DNA from: Vanilla planifolia
Lineage: Eukaryota; Streptophyta; Magnoliopsida; Asparagales; Orchidaceae
Reading direction: 5' to 3'
DNA length: 64,000 bases
NCBI GenBank assembly: GCA_023846275.1
Contig: CM043868.1
Span: 4,483,153-4,547,152 of the forward strand
This document shows, piece by piece, positions 1 to 13,153 of the stretch; position 1 is the first letter of the stretch, and every line of letters starts with the position of its first letter. A program made the translations under genes and the position numbers. The notes under the pieces are model-generated. The model worked only from the letters and a program-made list of their open reading frames with translations, was not told where the DNA came from and ran no database searches.

Positions 1-3000
1 ATAAGAACTCAAGAGTCTAAATGATTTCATCAGATGGTAAGTATAGGGAGGATACGTAATTTAGAAGCTTGATTTCTAATGTTAATGTTTAAAAGAGATT
101 GAACAAGTTCGACTAAATGTATAGAGATAGAGAAATGAGATTATTTTTGAATTATCCTATTCAAAGAGGAGAATAATTATATCAAGTTGTAGACTTAGGT
201 ACGATTAAGAAATAACTTTAATAAATAAACTTTATGCCTTAAAAAGAGTCCTTAAGATTTTTTCCTTAGATGGAGTGAATGAATAGTAGGAGTTGGAGGT
301 ATAGTTGATAATGTAAGTCCCTCATTTGATAGTCATTAAGTTTTGAAATTCATAATTCATGAAATCAATAAAATAATGATGATAACAATAAATAATATCA
401 AATTAAAAAATTATTTTTTAGGATAAATAAAATTATGTTCTTTAAAATAAGAAAGAAATAATGTTTAGATTGGTGAAAAATGGATGTAAAGTGGCATATT
501 GGGGAATGTTGAGAATATTGAAATTAGAATCATTTGAAGGAAAACTTTGAGTTCAAATTGGCATAGATAATCAGTATAATGGATCTTAAATTAGGAATTA
601 AATCTCATTTATCATTTGGATGGAGTGCTTAAAATGTTGTGCTAGATAAAGAAAAGCTTTGTAATTATTATGCATTTTTTATGAATAAATATGTGTTATG
701 AATAGATTGAAAATTTTTGTTTAAGGAAAAACTTTAGAGAGGAGAGAAAAGGAGTAGTATAGAGGGTGGGTAAGAAAATGAATTCATGTTGATAGAGGTG
801 GAATTTGGAAAGAAAGAAAAAAGAAAAAATCAAGCTAGAATGAGAACATATTTTTTTTAAAAAAAAATGATAACCTTTTCAAATTGAATTGTGGTTCTAT
901 CTATCAGCTATTGAAGATAACTATTATTAAAAAAAGTTGAAAATTTAAGTTTCCATACATAATTAGAAGATATGGGAGATAATCAAAGTTTAAGTCGATC
1001 AATAATGGTCCTAATTATAAAACAATGAATTCAAGTAGAAATATATAGCTAATATCTTTATTTTAGAGTAGAGGTCTATCTTGGTGGTATTGGCATAAGG
1101 AAATGCAAGAGATGTGCTTGAACTTGATTTGATAAATTCCTTTATTGATCAATAAAGGAATATGGAAATTTGAAAGAGAGCAAGTAATTTTTAAATAAAG
1201 GAAACTTAAAGGAATATATTTGATCAAGAAATTATGAAAACATAATTTAATTGCATTATTTTATTGAAATCTTAATAATGAGCTAATGATGGAATTATTC
1301 ATTGATTATAGCATTCTAGTTAGTGAGAGATTTTGATGATGCTTTTGTATCATTATTGACTATAGATATGTTTAATGGATCCATCTATGGTGTTGTCATG
1401 AAGATATCTTGGTATGATTAATTTAAGGATATGGTGAAAGCAAATGATATTCACATCTTTAGTACTATGCTAAAGTTCTTGATGAAAGTTTTTGCAAGGA
1501 TGGTAGGATATAAAGTCCTAAATTTTTTTATTTCATCCCAAGGTATAATAACTATATTTTGTTGACATTTATGTTTTAAAATGTAATGATTTAGTAAATG
1601 GAATTTAGGATATAGTTTTCGATGGATTTGATTAACATAATAATCTTTAAATTTTATATCATAAAATGTGTCATTTTGGGAAGAATTTTTGTTTCAAATA
1701 ATGAGTATACCATTGCATATACCCTACTTAAACAAGTCCATCAATGCTTGTTTTATTGTAATAAAAAATGGTTTTGATTTAATGCACATTATTTTATAGA
1801 GAAAGAGAATTATTAAATTTTAATAATTAAATAAATATTAAAAAAATTCTAAATACTTCAATATTTTAGACCAATGAATTACTACTATTTTTTCCTTCCT
1901 TGGTGTAATGGTGAAAAGGATTTCGCATGTGTTAGGTTGCTAGAAAGGGGAAAGGGTGCTTTTCTTTGATTACTCACCACAATCCTTCTTTTTCCATGAG
2001 AGTTGTTGTTAAAAGGTAGATTTGTGAATTTCTTTTTAGATTTCAGGTGAAAAAGATGATTTTCGTGGACTTAAGATTAGTTTCTAAGAATCCATAAGGT
2101 AAGAGTTGTACCTTATAGTTTTTGTTGTAGGGAGAAAAGGAAACCAAAAAGCAATGGTAGTAAGATCTTTCTTAATATTGTAGAAAGAAGATTGAAAAGG
2201 GGTTAGTTGTTGTTAAGATGAAGTTTAACAAGCTATGGTATAAATGAAAATTTTATTTTTTGCAAATTTTCTTTAAACTAAGAAAATCTACAATAAGAAT
2301 TTTGGATTTGAGTTAGAAACAAAATTATGGAATGAGGTTTTTGAAATTTTCAAGGGTTTTGATATTATGGCTATAATAAAGAAGAATGGGTGTGAGGAGT
2401 TGAGCAAAGCAAAGTAAGAGAATCTAAGGATGGGTTGCCCAAAGGATCTAGTTGAAGAGCCTTTGCTATGATTGTTGTAGCTATGACTAATATGCGGGGG
2501 GAGAGCCTAATTAAATGAGTTCCAAAAAGCCTTATTTAAAGAGAAACTTCAAATTGATCACTCTTGGTAAGCTTAATCACTTGTTGTAGCAAAGAAAATT
2601 CCTTTGTAAAGAGTTTGAGTTATGTAGATGCTATTTTGGACATGTAAAAAGCTTTATTGCTTAGCAAGCTTTGAGTTTTTATTCAATTAAAAAAGTTGAG
2701 TTGTATGCTCAAAACTTTGACTTAACTTTATAAAAAAAAATCTAAAATATGTTTTCATTGGAAGAAATTGGTTTACTATAATAAAATTGTGATAAACTTG
2801 ATGTGTAGACAACATAGAAAGAAGGAATGAAAAGAAGATCAAACATAAGGGTAGGAAATGAAACAAAATTAACATCAAAGGGTAAAGTTGTGCAAAAATG
2901 CTTCAAGCTAAAGTAATTGGTGAGATAAAACAAAGGTTTTGGATTAAAATAAACAAGAAAAACTTTATAAGTGATTTCTAAGTTTTGTAATGTGTAGCTT

Positions 3001-5639
3001 AATTCAATTACAAATTAATGTAATTAAGATTATCATTTTAATTATAAGTTGTGAATGAAATGGAATAGTGGTTATCTTCAATTATGTGCATAATATTTAT
3101 TGTAGGAACCTAAGGGAAAAGTAAAGCTAATGCAAAATGTTTTCTAAGGAGAGGAGAAAGGCAAATTACAATAATTGTGATATAAGTATATTAGTGATTA
3201 TTGTCATTGAGTATTATATTAGCTTGAATATGATAACATGGTATCATTTTCTTTTTTATTCATATTCTAACATAATACAACATGTTTCCAAAATCATTAT
3301 TTGCATGCTTTGTGATGTGGAATATGCATAACAAGGTAATACAATTGATTAACTTTGTGATGTCAAAATATAGAAAGATGATAGGATAGAGAAGAAAGAG
3401 ATGAGATGACAAATAAAAAGATAAAAGAATAATAATAAAAGATAGATGATATGACATGATGGTCATGAAACGATATCATATGAGTAGCTAATATGATTTG
3501 AGGTATTTAAGCATTATAATACTAATGATGGTTTTGATGTTTCATGAGACATCATTTGATAGAATAAGTTAATAAGAGAATTAAGGTATGTTTCCAATAA
3601 TAGTATCCCTAGTAACCATACTTCATTATTATTATGAGTTGAGGATGAGTAAAGATGATATGATGAAGTGATATAATATGGTACCATTGATGTCAAACCC
3701 CATATTTAGCATTTATAATAAGATGATATAAGATGAAATCTACTATTTATATATTGATGTAGAGCTAGTAAGAGATAGGATATGCACGTTGTGTGTTAGT
3801 GCAAAGGTGATTTGAGATGAGATGCTACCACTATCGCTGTAGGTTGGATGAGCAATGAAGATATAATATGTCTATTGGTTAGGATCTATATGATATACTA
3901 TGATGTTAGGTGATATCATATTAGATGAGATGTAATCCTATGACATTGAAATAATGGCCAATCAGGGAATAATTGGGGCCTTATAATGATTATGAGATAT
4001 TTAAGACAAATGTAGATTGTTAAGAATATAAAGGTTAAGAAAAAAGAGAATGAATAAATTAATTTGAGAGTTAGAGTATAAATATATAGAAATACTATAT
4101 TTAGATAATAAAATAGAATTAAAGTAGATATAAAAATATATAAGAATACACATAATTAGGAATTTCATTGATGCATTCTTTTATATATTTGATTACTTTA
4201 TATGTTTCCATACTTTGATCACATACTCTTATATACTCATATTGATTTGAATGCATAGATGTCATATTGTTCTTATTGGTCCTTCTTTATTATGGGTTAA
4301 CTCATTATGCCATTTATTTTATATTATTGGTTGCAGATAACAATTTACTTTCTGGGCTTTTTCAACTAATTACCTATTTGTATTAGATTCTAAAACACCA
4401 TGAGATGCAGATAATAACTACACTTAAGATGAGTTTGATAAAATGTTTTGTGGAGATTTTTGATATATTTTTTTGGATATTATTTATGTATATTAAAGAG
4501 AGATAATTTAGATAATTGCATCTATGTTATGTGGTATCTTTTTAAAGATGTGTATAGATACACACAAACACACACACACGCACAGATATATATATATATA
4601 TATATATTTGTATTTATTTCTTTTGATGTCATAGGCTAATCTATAGGTTTTTGTCAATACTTTATGAGATAGTTATATTATTTGTGGTTGATTATTTGGA
4701 TATGTTGATACATTATGGATGGAAATCATTGAGATTTTATTTTAAATAGTTGATATTATCATACATATAATTCTAATAATTTGGTCTTAATATGTTAATA
4801 CCTGTAAATGTTTATACTTGGAAATAAGTTATTTTTAGGAGAGAGTCTATTTGTTTTATTCCAAATTTAAATAATATTTGACATTAAAATAAAATTAAGT
4901 AGGAATTAAAATTATTTTAATCATAACTCTCACTTGTTTATTTGGATAGTGTTCATAATTGTGCTATAAAACTTTATTTAAATCGATAATAAAGTTATTA
5001 ATGGTTGTAATAAGTAGAGTAAGTAGGGTGTGATGATATATATATTTCATTAATCATATTGTATGATGTGTCATAACTTATAAATTGATATTATTTTATT
5101 ATTTAATTATTCTAATGTTCTTTTGAATTAATTGTACTACATGATAATTATTATGGTATCATATGAATTTTTTTAGATTTTTATATTAAATAGATCATAT
5201 AGCATTATTTTCTTTTCTAAATCATTTGTTCACTTGTATATAGCTCATGTAAACACATCATATTATGTGATCATAGAATTGTATTCTTCTATTGCATAGA
5301 GTGCCAATAATAACTTTAGTTGAACAATCTATTCTTTGGATCATCTACATCATACTATGTTAGTCATATTGTATGTAGTAATTTCATATCATATAATATG
5401 TACAAATTTTATCTACTTCTGGGTTTATTATTCAATTCAAATTCTACCACACCTAGCTCATCATTTTCTATAGAATTATGCACTTATTTTCATATAATAA
5501 GCTATATTAATCTTAATCGCCCATAATGATAAGTAACTAGAGTTATCAGAATATGTTTTACTAGATGAAATACAAGTTCTTAGTGAGTGAAGTATTAGGT
5601 CGCTTGATTTTAATCCTTACTAATGTACTAAAAGATATA
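1..5639. other. AT-rich DNA, no gene recognised
   Basis: I see no open frame of convincing length and no recognisable domain. Reading frames on both strands are short and rich in Phe, Ile, Leu, Asn and Lys, as expected by chance in AT-rich DNA. A stretch near 1900-2660 reads on the plus strand like very decayed coding sequence, with a Cys-rich piece near 2620-2645, but it is too broken to assign. The simple repeat near 4560 is listed separately. The stretch is probably old transposon debris. Confidence 0.5.
4559..4608. repeat. Compound (CA)n/(TA)n microsatellite
   Basis: A run of CA dinucleotides with minor interruptions passes directly into about ten TA dinucleotides. The same CA-to-TA transition occurs in the gypsy LTR at 8141-8222. 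No gene is associated with it. Confidence 0.9.
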
Positions 5640-5905
5640 AACTTTGAAAAAATGAAAGATACATGTTTCTACTCTCTTTTTCACTTGAGTTCTTGATGAC
5701 ATCTTTCTTTTTTTCCCTTAAGCATATTGACTTGTTTGTCCATGGCTTTATTCATCCAACTAAGGTTAAAAATCCACTTTTTATAGATGTTTTGTAGATT
5801 ATCATGTAGTATATTAAGTAAACAAGATAGATCACAATAAATATACTTAAATTGTTTATTATCATCAAAATTATGTATTGCTTTTAAGGTTTATAAGCTT
5901 TAACA
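5640..5905 (-). mobile_element. LTR terminus of a decayed copia element
   Basis: The stretch ends in TAACA followed by a CT-rich tract (5906-5925). On the minus strand this is a purine tract running into TGTTA, the typical boundary between polypurine tract and 3' LTR of a copia element. The last ~150 bases match, with gaps, the LTR end at 53800-53969. Shared blocks include a sequence near 5815-5840 and a TTATCATCAAA block near 5860. The outer end of this LTR was not located. The call rests on this boundary and on similarity to the better preserved copy. Confidence 0.4.
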
Positions 5906-7546
5906 ATCTCCTCATTTTCAGGATGGAAAACTTTTCAAATATGAGGGTAATATATAAAGAAATGTAAACTCTCCTAGAATTCATGCGTATAACATTAATA
6001 AGAATCTATGCAACATGAACATAACATGCTCACGACGTTTTATACCTAGATCACAAAATGTGTAGTAATGAAAACTAGGTTAAAAACATTCCATAAATGT
6101 TAGTTTTCAATATGTACACAACATAATTCTCCCTCTCCAACATCATCAAAGTGGGAATTCATTATAGTTAATATAAGATTCATAGCATGATGTAATTAGC
6201 TTTGAGCATTACTCCAACATAATTTTATAAAACCTTTTTTAACATTGGATTTTATTCTTATGACTTTATTTGATATACTACATTAATACCATGTGTTAAA
6301 TAATATCATTTTCACATTAAAAGCAATAAATAACATGTTACAATAGTTAATGAGAACCAACATAAACATCAAAATAGAAACCAACATGACATAATTTCAA
6401 TAAAAAACTATTTCATTACATCTTACAAAGGTTTTACAACTATTTTTCCTAAAGTTGTTTTTCTTTTCACATATATAGCAAAAGATCTCTCTTACCATAA
6501 GAAAAGTGGGACTAATCCTCTTGAGTCCCATCCTTCATCTCTACACTCATAGAAGCCTTATCTAGTAGCTTTGTTTAATGATTCCACTCTCAAAAAATCA
6601 TCCCAAAATCACTCCCTATGCTCTTCAAGTGCTACAATGCTTTTCTTTTTTTCTAATGTTTCACTATACTCCCTCAAAGCCTTGCATATGACCCACTTCC
6701 TTATCTAATGATTCCTTTCTTAAGACATCACCCATCATTCGCTTGTACATTTCTTCACACTATTATGGTTATGAAATATAATCAAGATCTTGTTGTGAAA
6801 TAAATGTGTGTAAATGATGTTGAAAATATGAAATACCATGTTGATTTAATAAAATATTAAATTCTTTGAAGTATACTTAAATTTAGTTGGTTGTTTTTTA
6901 AAAGGACTTGACTTGTTACTAATATAATCTCTTATTACTTGATAAAATATGACGTGTAAAGCTGAGAATATCCCAATTGATCTAGAAATGATTTGATAAG
7001 ATCAAAGATTTTTTTTAAATATTTAAAGATTTATTTATAAGCAAAAGATACCGAACCTCTCTCAAGAAACCTCCAATGGCTCTTCCAAAGGCTATGTAAA
7101 AATTCTAACTTTTTGTCAAACTATCTTTTAAATACAACTCGCATGGAAGACATTTGTGTGTTACAGGGCAATAGTGGCTAATGCTAGGCATATATAATTT
7201 GTAGGTGGCATGGTGTAGTATGGTGCCTCACAAAGTGTGTAGTGTGATGTGAAATGATGAGTATGATACAAAGAGGAATTTAATCTAGTCAAATGAGATG
7301 CACATCATATAGTTTGAAGTTGTTAATTGTACAAGTACAACATAGAGATATTAAAAGGATTTTTAAGTCTTGAATTACTAAAGATCTAAGAAACCAATGT
7401 ATGTGTAAGTCCAATCAATGATGAACAACCATTAGAAAGAGGGAGTGAGAAGATGAAAAGGCATATGCCTGAAAGAACATAATCATTAGAGTAGTTTGAA
7501 TTTACATGAATGTAAGAAGATGTTTGAATAGATATAAAAAGGTTAA
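5906..7546. other. Probable internal remnant of decayed copia element
   Basis: The first few hundred bases resemble the non-coding region beside the LTR at 53970-54260, sharing a CATCAxxAAAGTGGGA block at about 6145 and 54230. No protein motif survives. From about 6800 to 7546 nothing is recognised. At 7547 the gypsy LTR begins. Confidence 0.3.
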
Positions 7547-8140
7547 TGTTATGGTCCATATTTTATTAATCTAGAATTATTTCTAACTTGGATACTTACT
7601 AAAAATTTTTTTGAAAATAAGATATAATAATATAATTTTTTATATATCATGAAAAGCATGTTCAACAAAGTATCTTGAGCTATTCTAAATTTTAAGGATG
7701 AAAGTCTTACAAGAAGTGGAGAATTTATAACATCTTTAATCATCAAATTAGGTATAAATTAAATTATCTCATAAAATATTAAAAAATAAAGCATGCTAAA
7801 ATATAAAATGAATATATAATTCGATAAAACTCATTAAGAAAAGTCCAACAATATTTATTTTATTTTGATTAAAATTTTATTTAGAATTTCTTTGAATTAT
7901 CAAAGTTAATTCTTTATATAATTATTATATTAAGATTTTATGATATGAACTATCATTTCCTTTATACCCTATGTATTACATAATTTGATATGAGTAGCAT
8001 GGAATAACATATGCAAGCAAACTAAATTCATTCATGATTAATGTTGCATAATGTACTTAATATATTGTTATATTCCTATAATTAAAAATGGGTATAAGAG
8101 GGAATATTAAAAATGTTATGTGGGATAAACTAAATGGTAT

Positions 8141-8222
<82 letters not shown>
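8141..8222. repeat. (AC)n(AT)n microsatellite in gypsy 5' LTR
   Basis: Four AC units are followed by about 36 uninterrupted AT units. The homologous position of the 3' LTR (14105-14230) also holds a microsatellite, but with a different, interrupted AT/GT composition. The tract was therefore present before the LTRs diverged and has since changed independently. Confidence 0.95.
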
Positions 8223-8224
<2 letters not shown>

Positions 8225-8442
8225 GTATGTATGTTCTTAATTGAGAATAATTAGTTCATAGATGAAAATTCTTTTGTGTTATGGTAAAGATAAAGAAAAA
8301 GAAAGTTAATAAAAAAAATTATTTTAAGTCTAATATTCTATGAAAAAATAAGTCTTGTTGAAAAATGTGTTTCTCTTATGACCTTATCCCATAATATCAT
8401 CTACTATGTGATCTTATGAATATTACTTCATGTGTTATCTGA

Positions 8443-8780
8443 TGATATTGGTACCATTGGCATAGAATCTTGATGATTGAGTATTCTATTGTACGATTAG
8501 GAGCTACCATTTATTGTGTAACCTAATGACCACTACTAACTATGTAAACTCACAACCATTACTTATTATGTGATATGATGACTACCACTTTTTATGTGAT
8601 TTGATAATATTGGTACCATTAGAATAAAACCTTAATGATTAAACTTTCTATTGTGTGATCAGGAGCTCCCATTTGCTATATGATTTAGTGACCATCACTT
8701 ATTGTGTGATCTAGCAGTTGAGATTTATAGTGATGATTTATATATAATCTTCTTGTTGTGCGATCTAGTGGCCACTACCT
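8443..8780. repeat. Degenerate ~165-bp tandem sub-repeat in LTR
   Basis: A block with ATTGGTACCATT, then a GATTGA or GATTAA stretch, then AGGAGCTACC or AGGAGCTCCC occurs at about 8443 and again at about 8607. Short units built on TGTGATCTAGTGACCA are scattered between. The same arrangement recurs in the 3' LTR at about 14445 and 14605, so the sub-repeat predates LTR divergence. Confidence 0.7.
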
Positions 8781-9761
8781 GTTTTGATATGGTAGTATAT
8801 AAGATAAGATGCCAAGAGATATGAGATTGGGATGTTGAGGATACTAGCTATTTAGGAAACCAAGGTCTTTATTAATTAAAAATAAAGTTTCAATAAAAAA
8901 TGAGAAAAACGAAGGTTGAATTAAATCGATAAACAAGTTTACATATAAGTATTTATACAAATTAGTTTTTAAAAAAGAAAAGGGGATATAAAAATTTTTA
9001 TGTTCTAAAAATTAAATGCTATGTTTTGTTTTGTATTATATTTTGAAAACTATTATTATATTCTTATAGAGTTATAAAGACTGATTCCTTCTCTTTTGTT
9101 TATTAAATTTTAAAATCAAGTGTATTCTCTTTCATATTTATTTTTATACAAGTTTATTTGTATTATTAGTTGATCTATTGAGTCTTTATACTCACTATTT
9201 TACTTTTTTTAGTACATGACATAGGTACATATTGAGTAGGGATATTTAGAGGTGCAAGAGTTAGTATTAAGAACTAAAAAGAGATTACTTTATTAATAAT
9301 AATTGTATTATAGATTCTATTATACATATCTCATGTATATAAGCCTTTAGAGACTCTATTATTAGGTTTCTTTTTATGATAATATGATTTTATTGTAATG
9401 ATATAATGTTTATCATGATGTTAATGGTTTTCTTACGATGATATAATTTTATAGTCATATTATGTTTCAAGGATGATATATTTATTTGATATAAATTATT
9501 GTTGTTGTGTAGTTGAAAGTCAACTATATATATATATAAATTGAAATTTTTTTATAGAAGATTATATCCATTTGTTTTCTAAAAATTAAATCTTTTGTCT
9601 CTTAAAAATTTGAATTATCACAGATTGAGAGAGTAGATAATCAATATTCCTCAACTAGGTAAGACTTTTGTATCCTTTTAATTTGTCAATTTTATTTATT
9701 CCTTAAATATTCTTAATTAGAGAGAAATTAAGAATTAATAGATAGATAGCGTGTGACAATA

Positions 9762-9773
9762 TGATATCAAAGC
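9762..9773 (+). other. Degenerate tRNA-iMet primer-binding site
   Basis: TGATATCAAAGC differs at two positions from the common plant site TGGTATCAGAGC. It lies three bases after the TGTGACA end of the left LTR. Both differences are G to A, consistent with deamination of methylated cytosines on the opposite strand of a silenced element. Confidence 0.7.
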
Positions 9774-11589
9774 AATTGAAATCCTAAGGAACATATTTTT
9801 ATATGTATATATTGCTGGAATTGATAACTTAGGATGGGCTTTTATGATCAAGGATACTTGTACTACATGTATGTAGTATCTTTTTCCTTGTAGTAACTAT
9901 TGTATTTAATTGAAATCTCGGGTAAGAATATTATTAGCTCTTTTTCAACAGATTTTTTCTCTAAGATTTCAAAATTATAATGTAAGTTTGTTAAGTCCTT
10001 ACAACATGGAAACTATCATGTTATTATTATGACAACTTTTAAGTCATGATTAGAAATGGTGATCAAGTGATAAAGTTTTTGAAGAAGTATAAGTTATACT
10101 ATAATGAAGGAAAATCTAAATGGAAGCCAAATAAAAAACATATTCAAATTATAGGGAGAGTCATGATACTACATGTTTGGCTTCTAACATATCCATTGAT
10201 GTAAGAGAAGCTAAAGAAAGGTTGAATTTGTGGAATAGAAAGAATGAAGTAGCAATTTTGGTGCTTTGTTAGAGATAAACTTCAATATAGGCTTGTTTAT
10301 TGATTATAATCCACACGTAGTTTAGAATGAGAAATCTAAGAAAGAAAAAAAATTCCACACTCTTGCATTTCTAAAGTTTAATAGGGGTTATCTTCCCTAG
10401 TGGAACTCCAACCACAATTGGTTTATATAGCACCTAGTGAAAAGCACAAAGAGTGTAATGTTTTGCCCTCTAAAATTACTATTAATTTGGTATAGGATTC
10501 TTTGGCAAAATTTATTTCTCTATGTTCAAATTTTTTGATACATTAAAATCAAAAAGCAACAAAACTACATACTATAGGATGTCATGATATTATTGTATCA
10601 ATAAAGAGTTCATATGAAGGACAAACCATTTCGTACTTTAGATTTTGAGTAGTTTTGGACCAGATAACTATAGAACCAAATCTTTCACTTTTTGGCACTA
10701 GTAATGTATTGATAAATCCATGTAAACAAAAAGAATCTTGCTAAAGACCTTCATATTTATGCTCGTAATCTTCTTAAGGAGGTTAGTTGGATTGTTTGTA
10801 TTCACAAGCATAAGTAAACCCCAAAATCTAACTATTATTTTACATCCTTTAAATGGAATATCCTATTCTCCCTACCCAAAGCTTGGGTAGCTTATGGATC
10901 AAGGTTATTTTCAAGTACTCAATGTAAGGAGTTGACAATGTAATTAAGAGCTTATGGGATAATATTGATGAGTTCTTAAGAAAATTATCTTATTTGCTTT
11001 TATCTTAAAAAAAGAGGTAGAATTTTTAGAAAATACTACATCACTTATGTACTAGTAGAAGCTTCTTGATCCTTTCATTACCATTATATGTATTAGTTTG
11101 AAAGTTAATGCTTTGATACATTGAATAGTAGTAAAAGCAACAACTCACAAGTACATTAAGACCCAAAAGGATTGTCCACCATAAGGATTAGGGTGTGAAA
11201 AAAAGAGCAACATTATGGGAAACTTAGTAAACTTGTCATCCAGACTTTATCTGATCATAGCTTAATATGATAAAAGATAGATATGTTTTAAAATTGATAG
11301 ATTATAATTAGTTAAAAAGAATTGGAATAAAATATGTTATTGTTGCACCACTTTTATATTAGATTAGAATGGCTTGAATCTATCAAGGAGGAGTAATTGC
11401 AATATGAACAATGTAAAACTTTGTTTCAAAAAGCTAAAGAAAGTAGAATATCTAGTTTTGCACTTGATATAGATGGTGTGTTACATTTCTATGGGTGATT
11501 ATGTATTCTTTACTACAAATAATTAAGAGAGATGTTATTAAAAAGAGTTCATAATTTTTTTATTCTATTCACTCTAGAAGTAACAAAAT
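9774..11589 (+). pseudogene. Unreadable gag/pol part of the gypsy relic
   Basis: By position this should be gag and the front of pol. I could not identify a zinc knuckle, protease or reverse transcriptase motif. A faint pol-like piece appears near 11440-11600, where the reading resembles the segment before integrase. Frames are interrupted every few dozen codons. The region is shorter than gag plus reverse transcriptase should be, so part is probably deleted. Confidence 0.35.
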
Positions 11590-12765
11590 ATTCTAAGAAC
11601 TTATGCAGAGATATTGGTGACTTGGACTTGAAAGATACATAACAGCTTGGGTCTAAAAATACATTATTCACTAACAAGTAAAAAGTGAATAACAGAGAGC
11701 TAGTGGATTGTTACAATCCCTATCAATTTCTAAACAAAAATGGGAAAGTATCACAATAAACTTTGTTGTGGTTTTACCTAGATTTATTGCTAGACATGAT
11801 GCTATAGTGGTTGAATATTTGACTAAATCATCTCATTTTTTAGCAATTTAAGCCACATATTTAGTAGACTAGTAAGCTTAGATTAATATTTAATAGATCA
11901 TGACATTTTATTGATTACCTAAACTCATTATCTCTAATAGAAATCCAAAATTTACCTTTATATATTGAAGGATTGTATGTAAAGATTTTGGAACCCATTT
12001 GTATTTTAGAATGACTTTTTGCTTTCAAACAAATGGACAATCTAAAAGAACATCTAAGACTTTGGAAGACTTAACTTCAATTTTGCATACTTGACTTTGA
12101 AGCAGATTAGAAAAGTCATCTTCCTTTAATTGAGTTATTCATATAATAATAATATTCAACCAAGCCCTAAGATGGATTTGTAAAGAAAATTACAATCACA
12201 TTTGTGTTGCTTTAAGGGTAGTGAAAAGCAATTAATTGGGCCATAATTTATGGAAGAAGTTATTGAAAAAATGAAGATGATGAGGAGAAAGAATTATGAC
12301 TGGTCAAGACAAGCAAAAGTATTTTGATAAGAAATACAAAAATATAGAGGGCGAGCATATCTTTATTAAAGTGAACCTTATAAAAGTGATGACATATTTT
12401 GGTATGTCAGGAAAACTATAACCCATATACGTTGGAGCTTTTTAGATAATTGATAGAGTACACTTAATTATATATAGGTTGCCTTTACCTTCATAATTAA
12501 TAGAAAATTCATGATGGTTTTCACATATCACTTCTTAGGAATTACATTCCAAACCTATCCAATATTAAGTATGATTCAAAAGATTTTCAAATTCGATCAA
12601 ATATGACATTCATAGCATCCAATTCATATACTAGAATAGTAAAACAAGTTTTAAGAAACAAAGTGATTACCATGGTTAAGGTATTATGAAAAAGTCAAAC
12701 TAGAAGAGAAGTGGCTTGGGAAGTTGAAGCTACTATAAGAAATCAATATCATGAACCTTTTTAAA
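11590..12765 (+). pseudogene. Decayed Ty3/gypsy integrase and pol C-terminus
   Basis: Reading the plus strand across frames recovers the family's landmarks in order. Near 11700 there is a piece like the DFVVGLPR segment before the integrase core. Near 11800 is an LTKSSHFLA motif. Near 11930-12050 come SNRNPKF and the QTNGQS segment with the last catalytic region. Near 12300-12430 is the KYFDKKY to FGMSGKL stretch, and near 12620-12760 the tail of pol before the LTR. Stops and shifts break every block, and the catalytic Asp of the SDRDP-type motif reads as Asn. It encoded the integrase of the surrounding element. The identification is firm; the boundaries are loose. Confidence 0.75.
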
Positions 12766-13153
12766 TTTTAGGACAATTTTTGCAAAGTTGAAAGGTTGTG
12801 ACAAGCCTCATTTAATTATGGTAGTATTATTTCTGACATGGATGCTTATTGGAGAATTTTTGGAAACAAGATATAATAATATAATTTTATGTCATAAAAA
12901 GTAATCTAACCAAGTATCCTAAGCTATTATATACTTTGAGGATAAAATTCTTATATGGAGAGGAGGATTTGTAACATCCTCAATCATCAAATTGAGTATA
13001 AATTAAACTATCTTATAAAGTATTAGAAAATAAAGCATTTTAAAAATATAAAAAATATATATAATTGAATAGAGCTCATTAAGAATAGTCCAATAACATT
13101 TGTTTCATTCTAATCAACATTAATTTGGAATTTTAAAAATTATTAAAGTTAAT

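Larger units (their letters stand above)
7547..9758 (+). repeat. 5' LTR of the gypsy relic
   Basis: It begins TGTTA and ends TGTGACA. It aligns along its length with 12797-15745 once the 725-bp insertion in the latter is removed; shared anchors include the TAACATC..TCATCAAATT block near 7728 and 12970. It contains a long TA microsatellite and a sub-repeat with a period of about 165 bases. Confidence 0.75.

Noticed and set aside
1900-2660. Possible relic of a LINE-associated gene with a Cys-rich end
   Set aside because: Only short pieces looked suggestive, in several frames, with no conserved motif I could defend.
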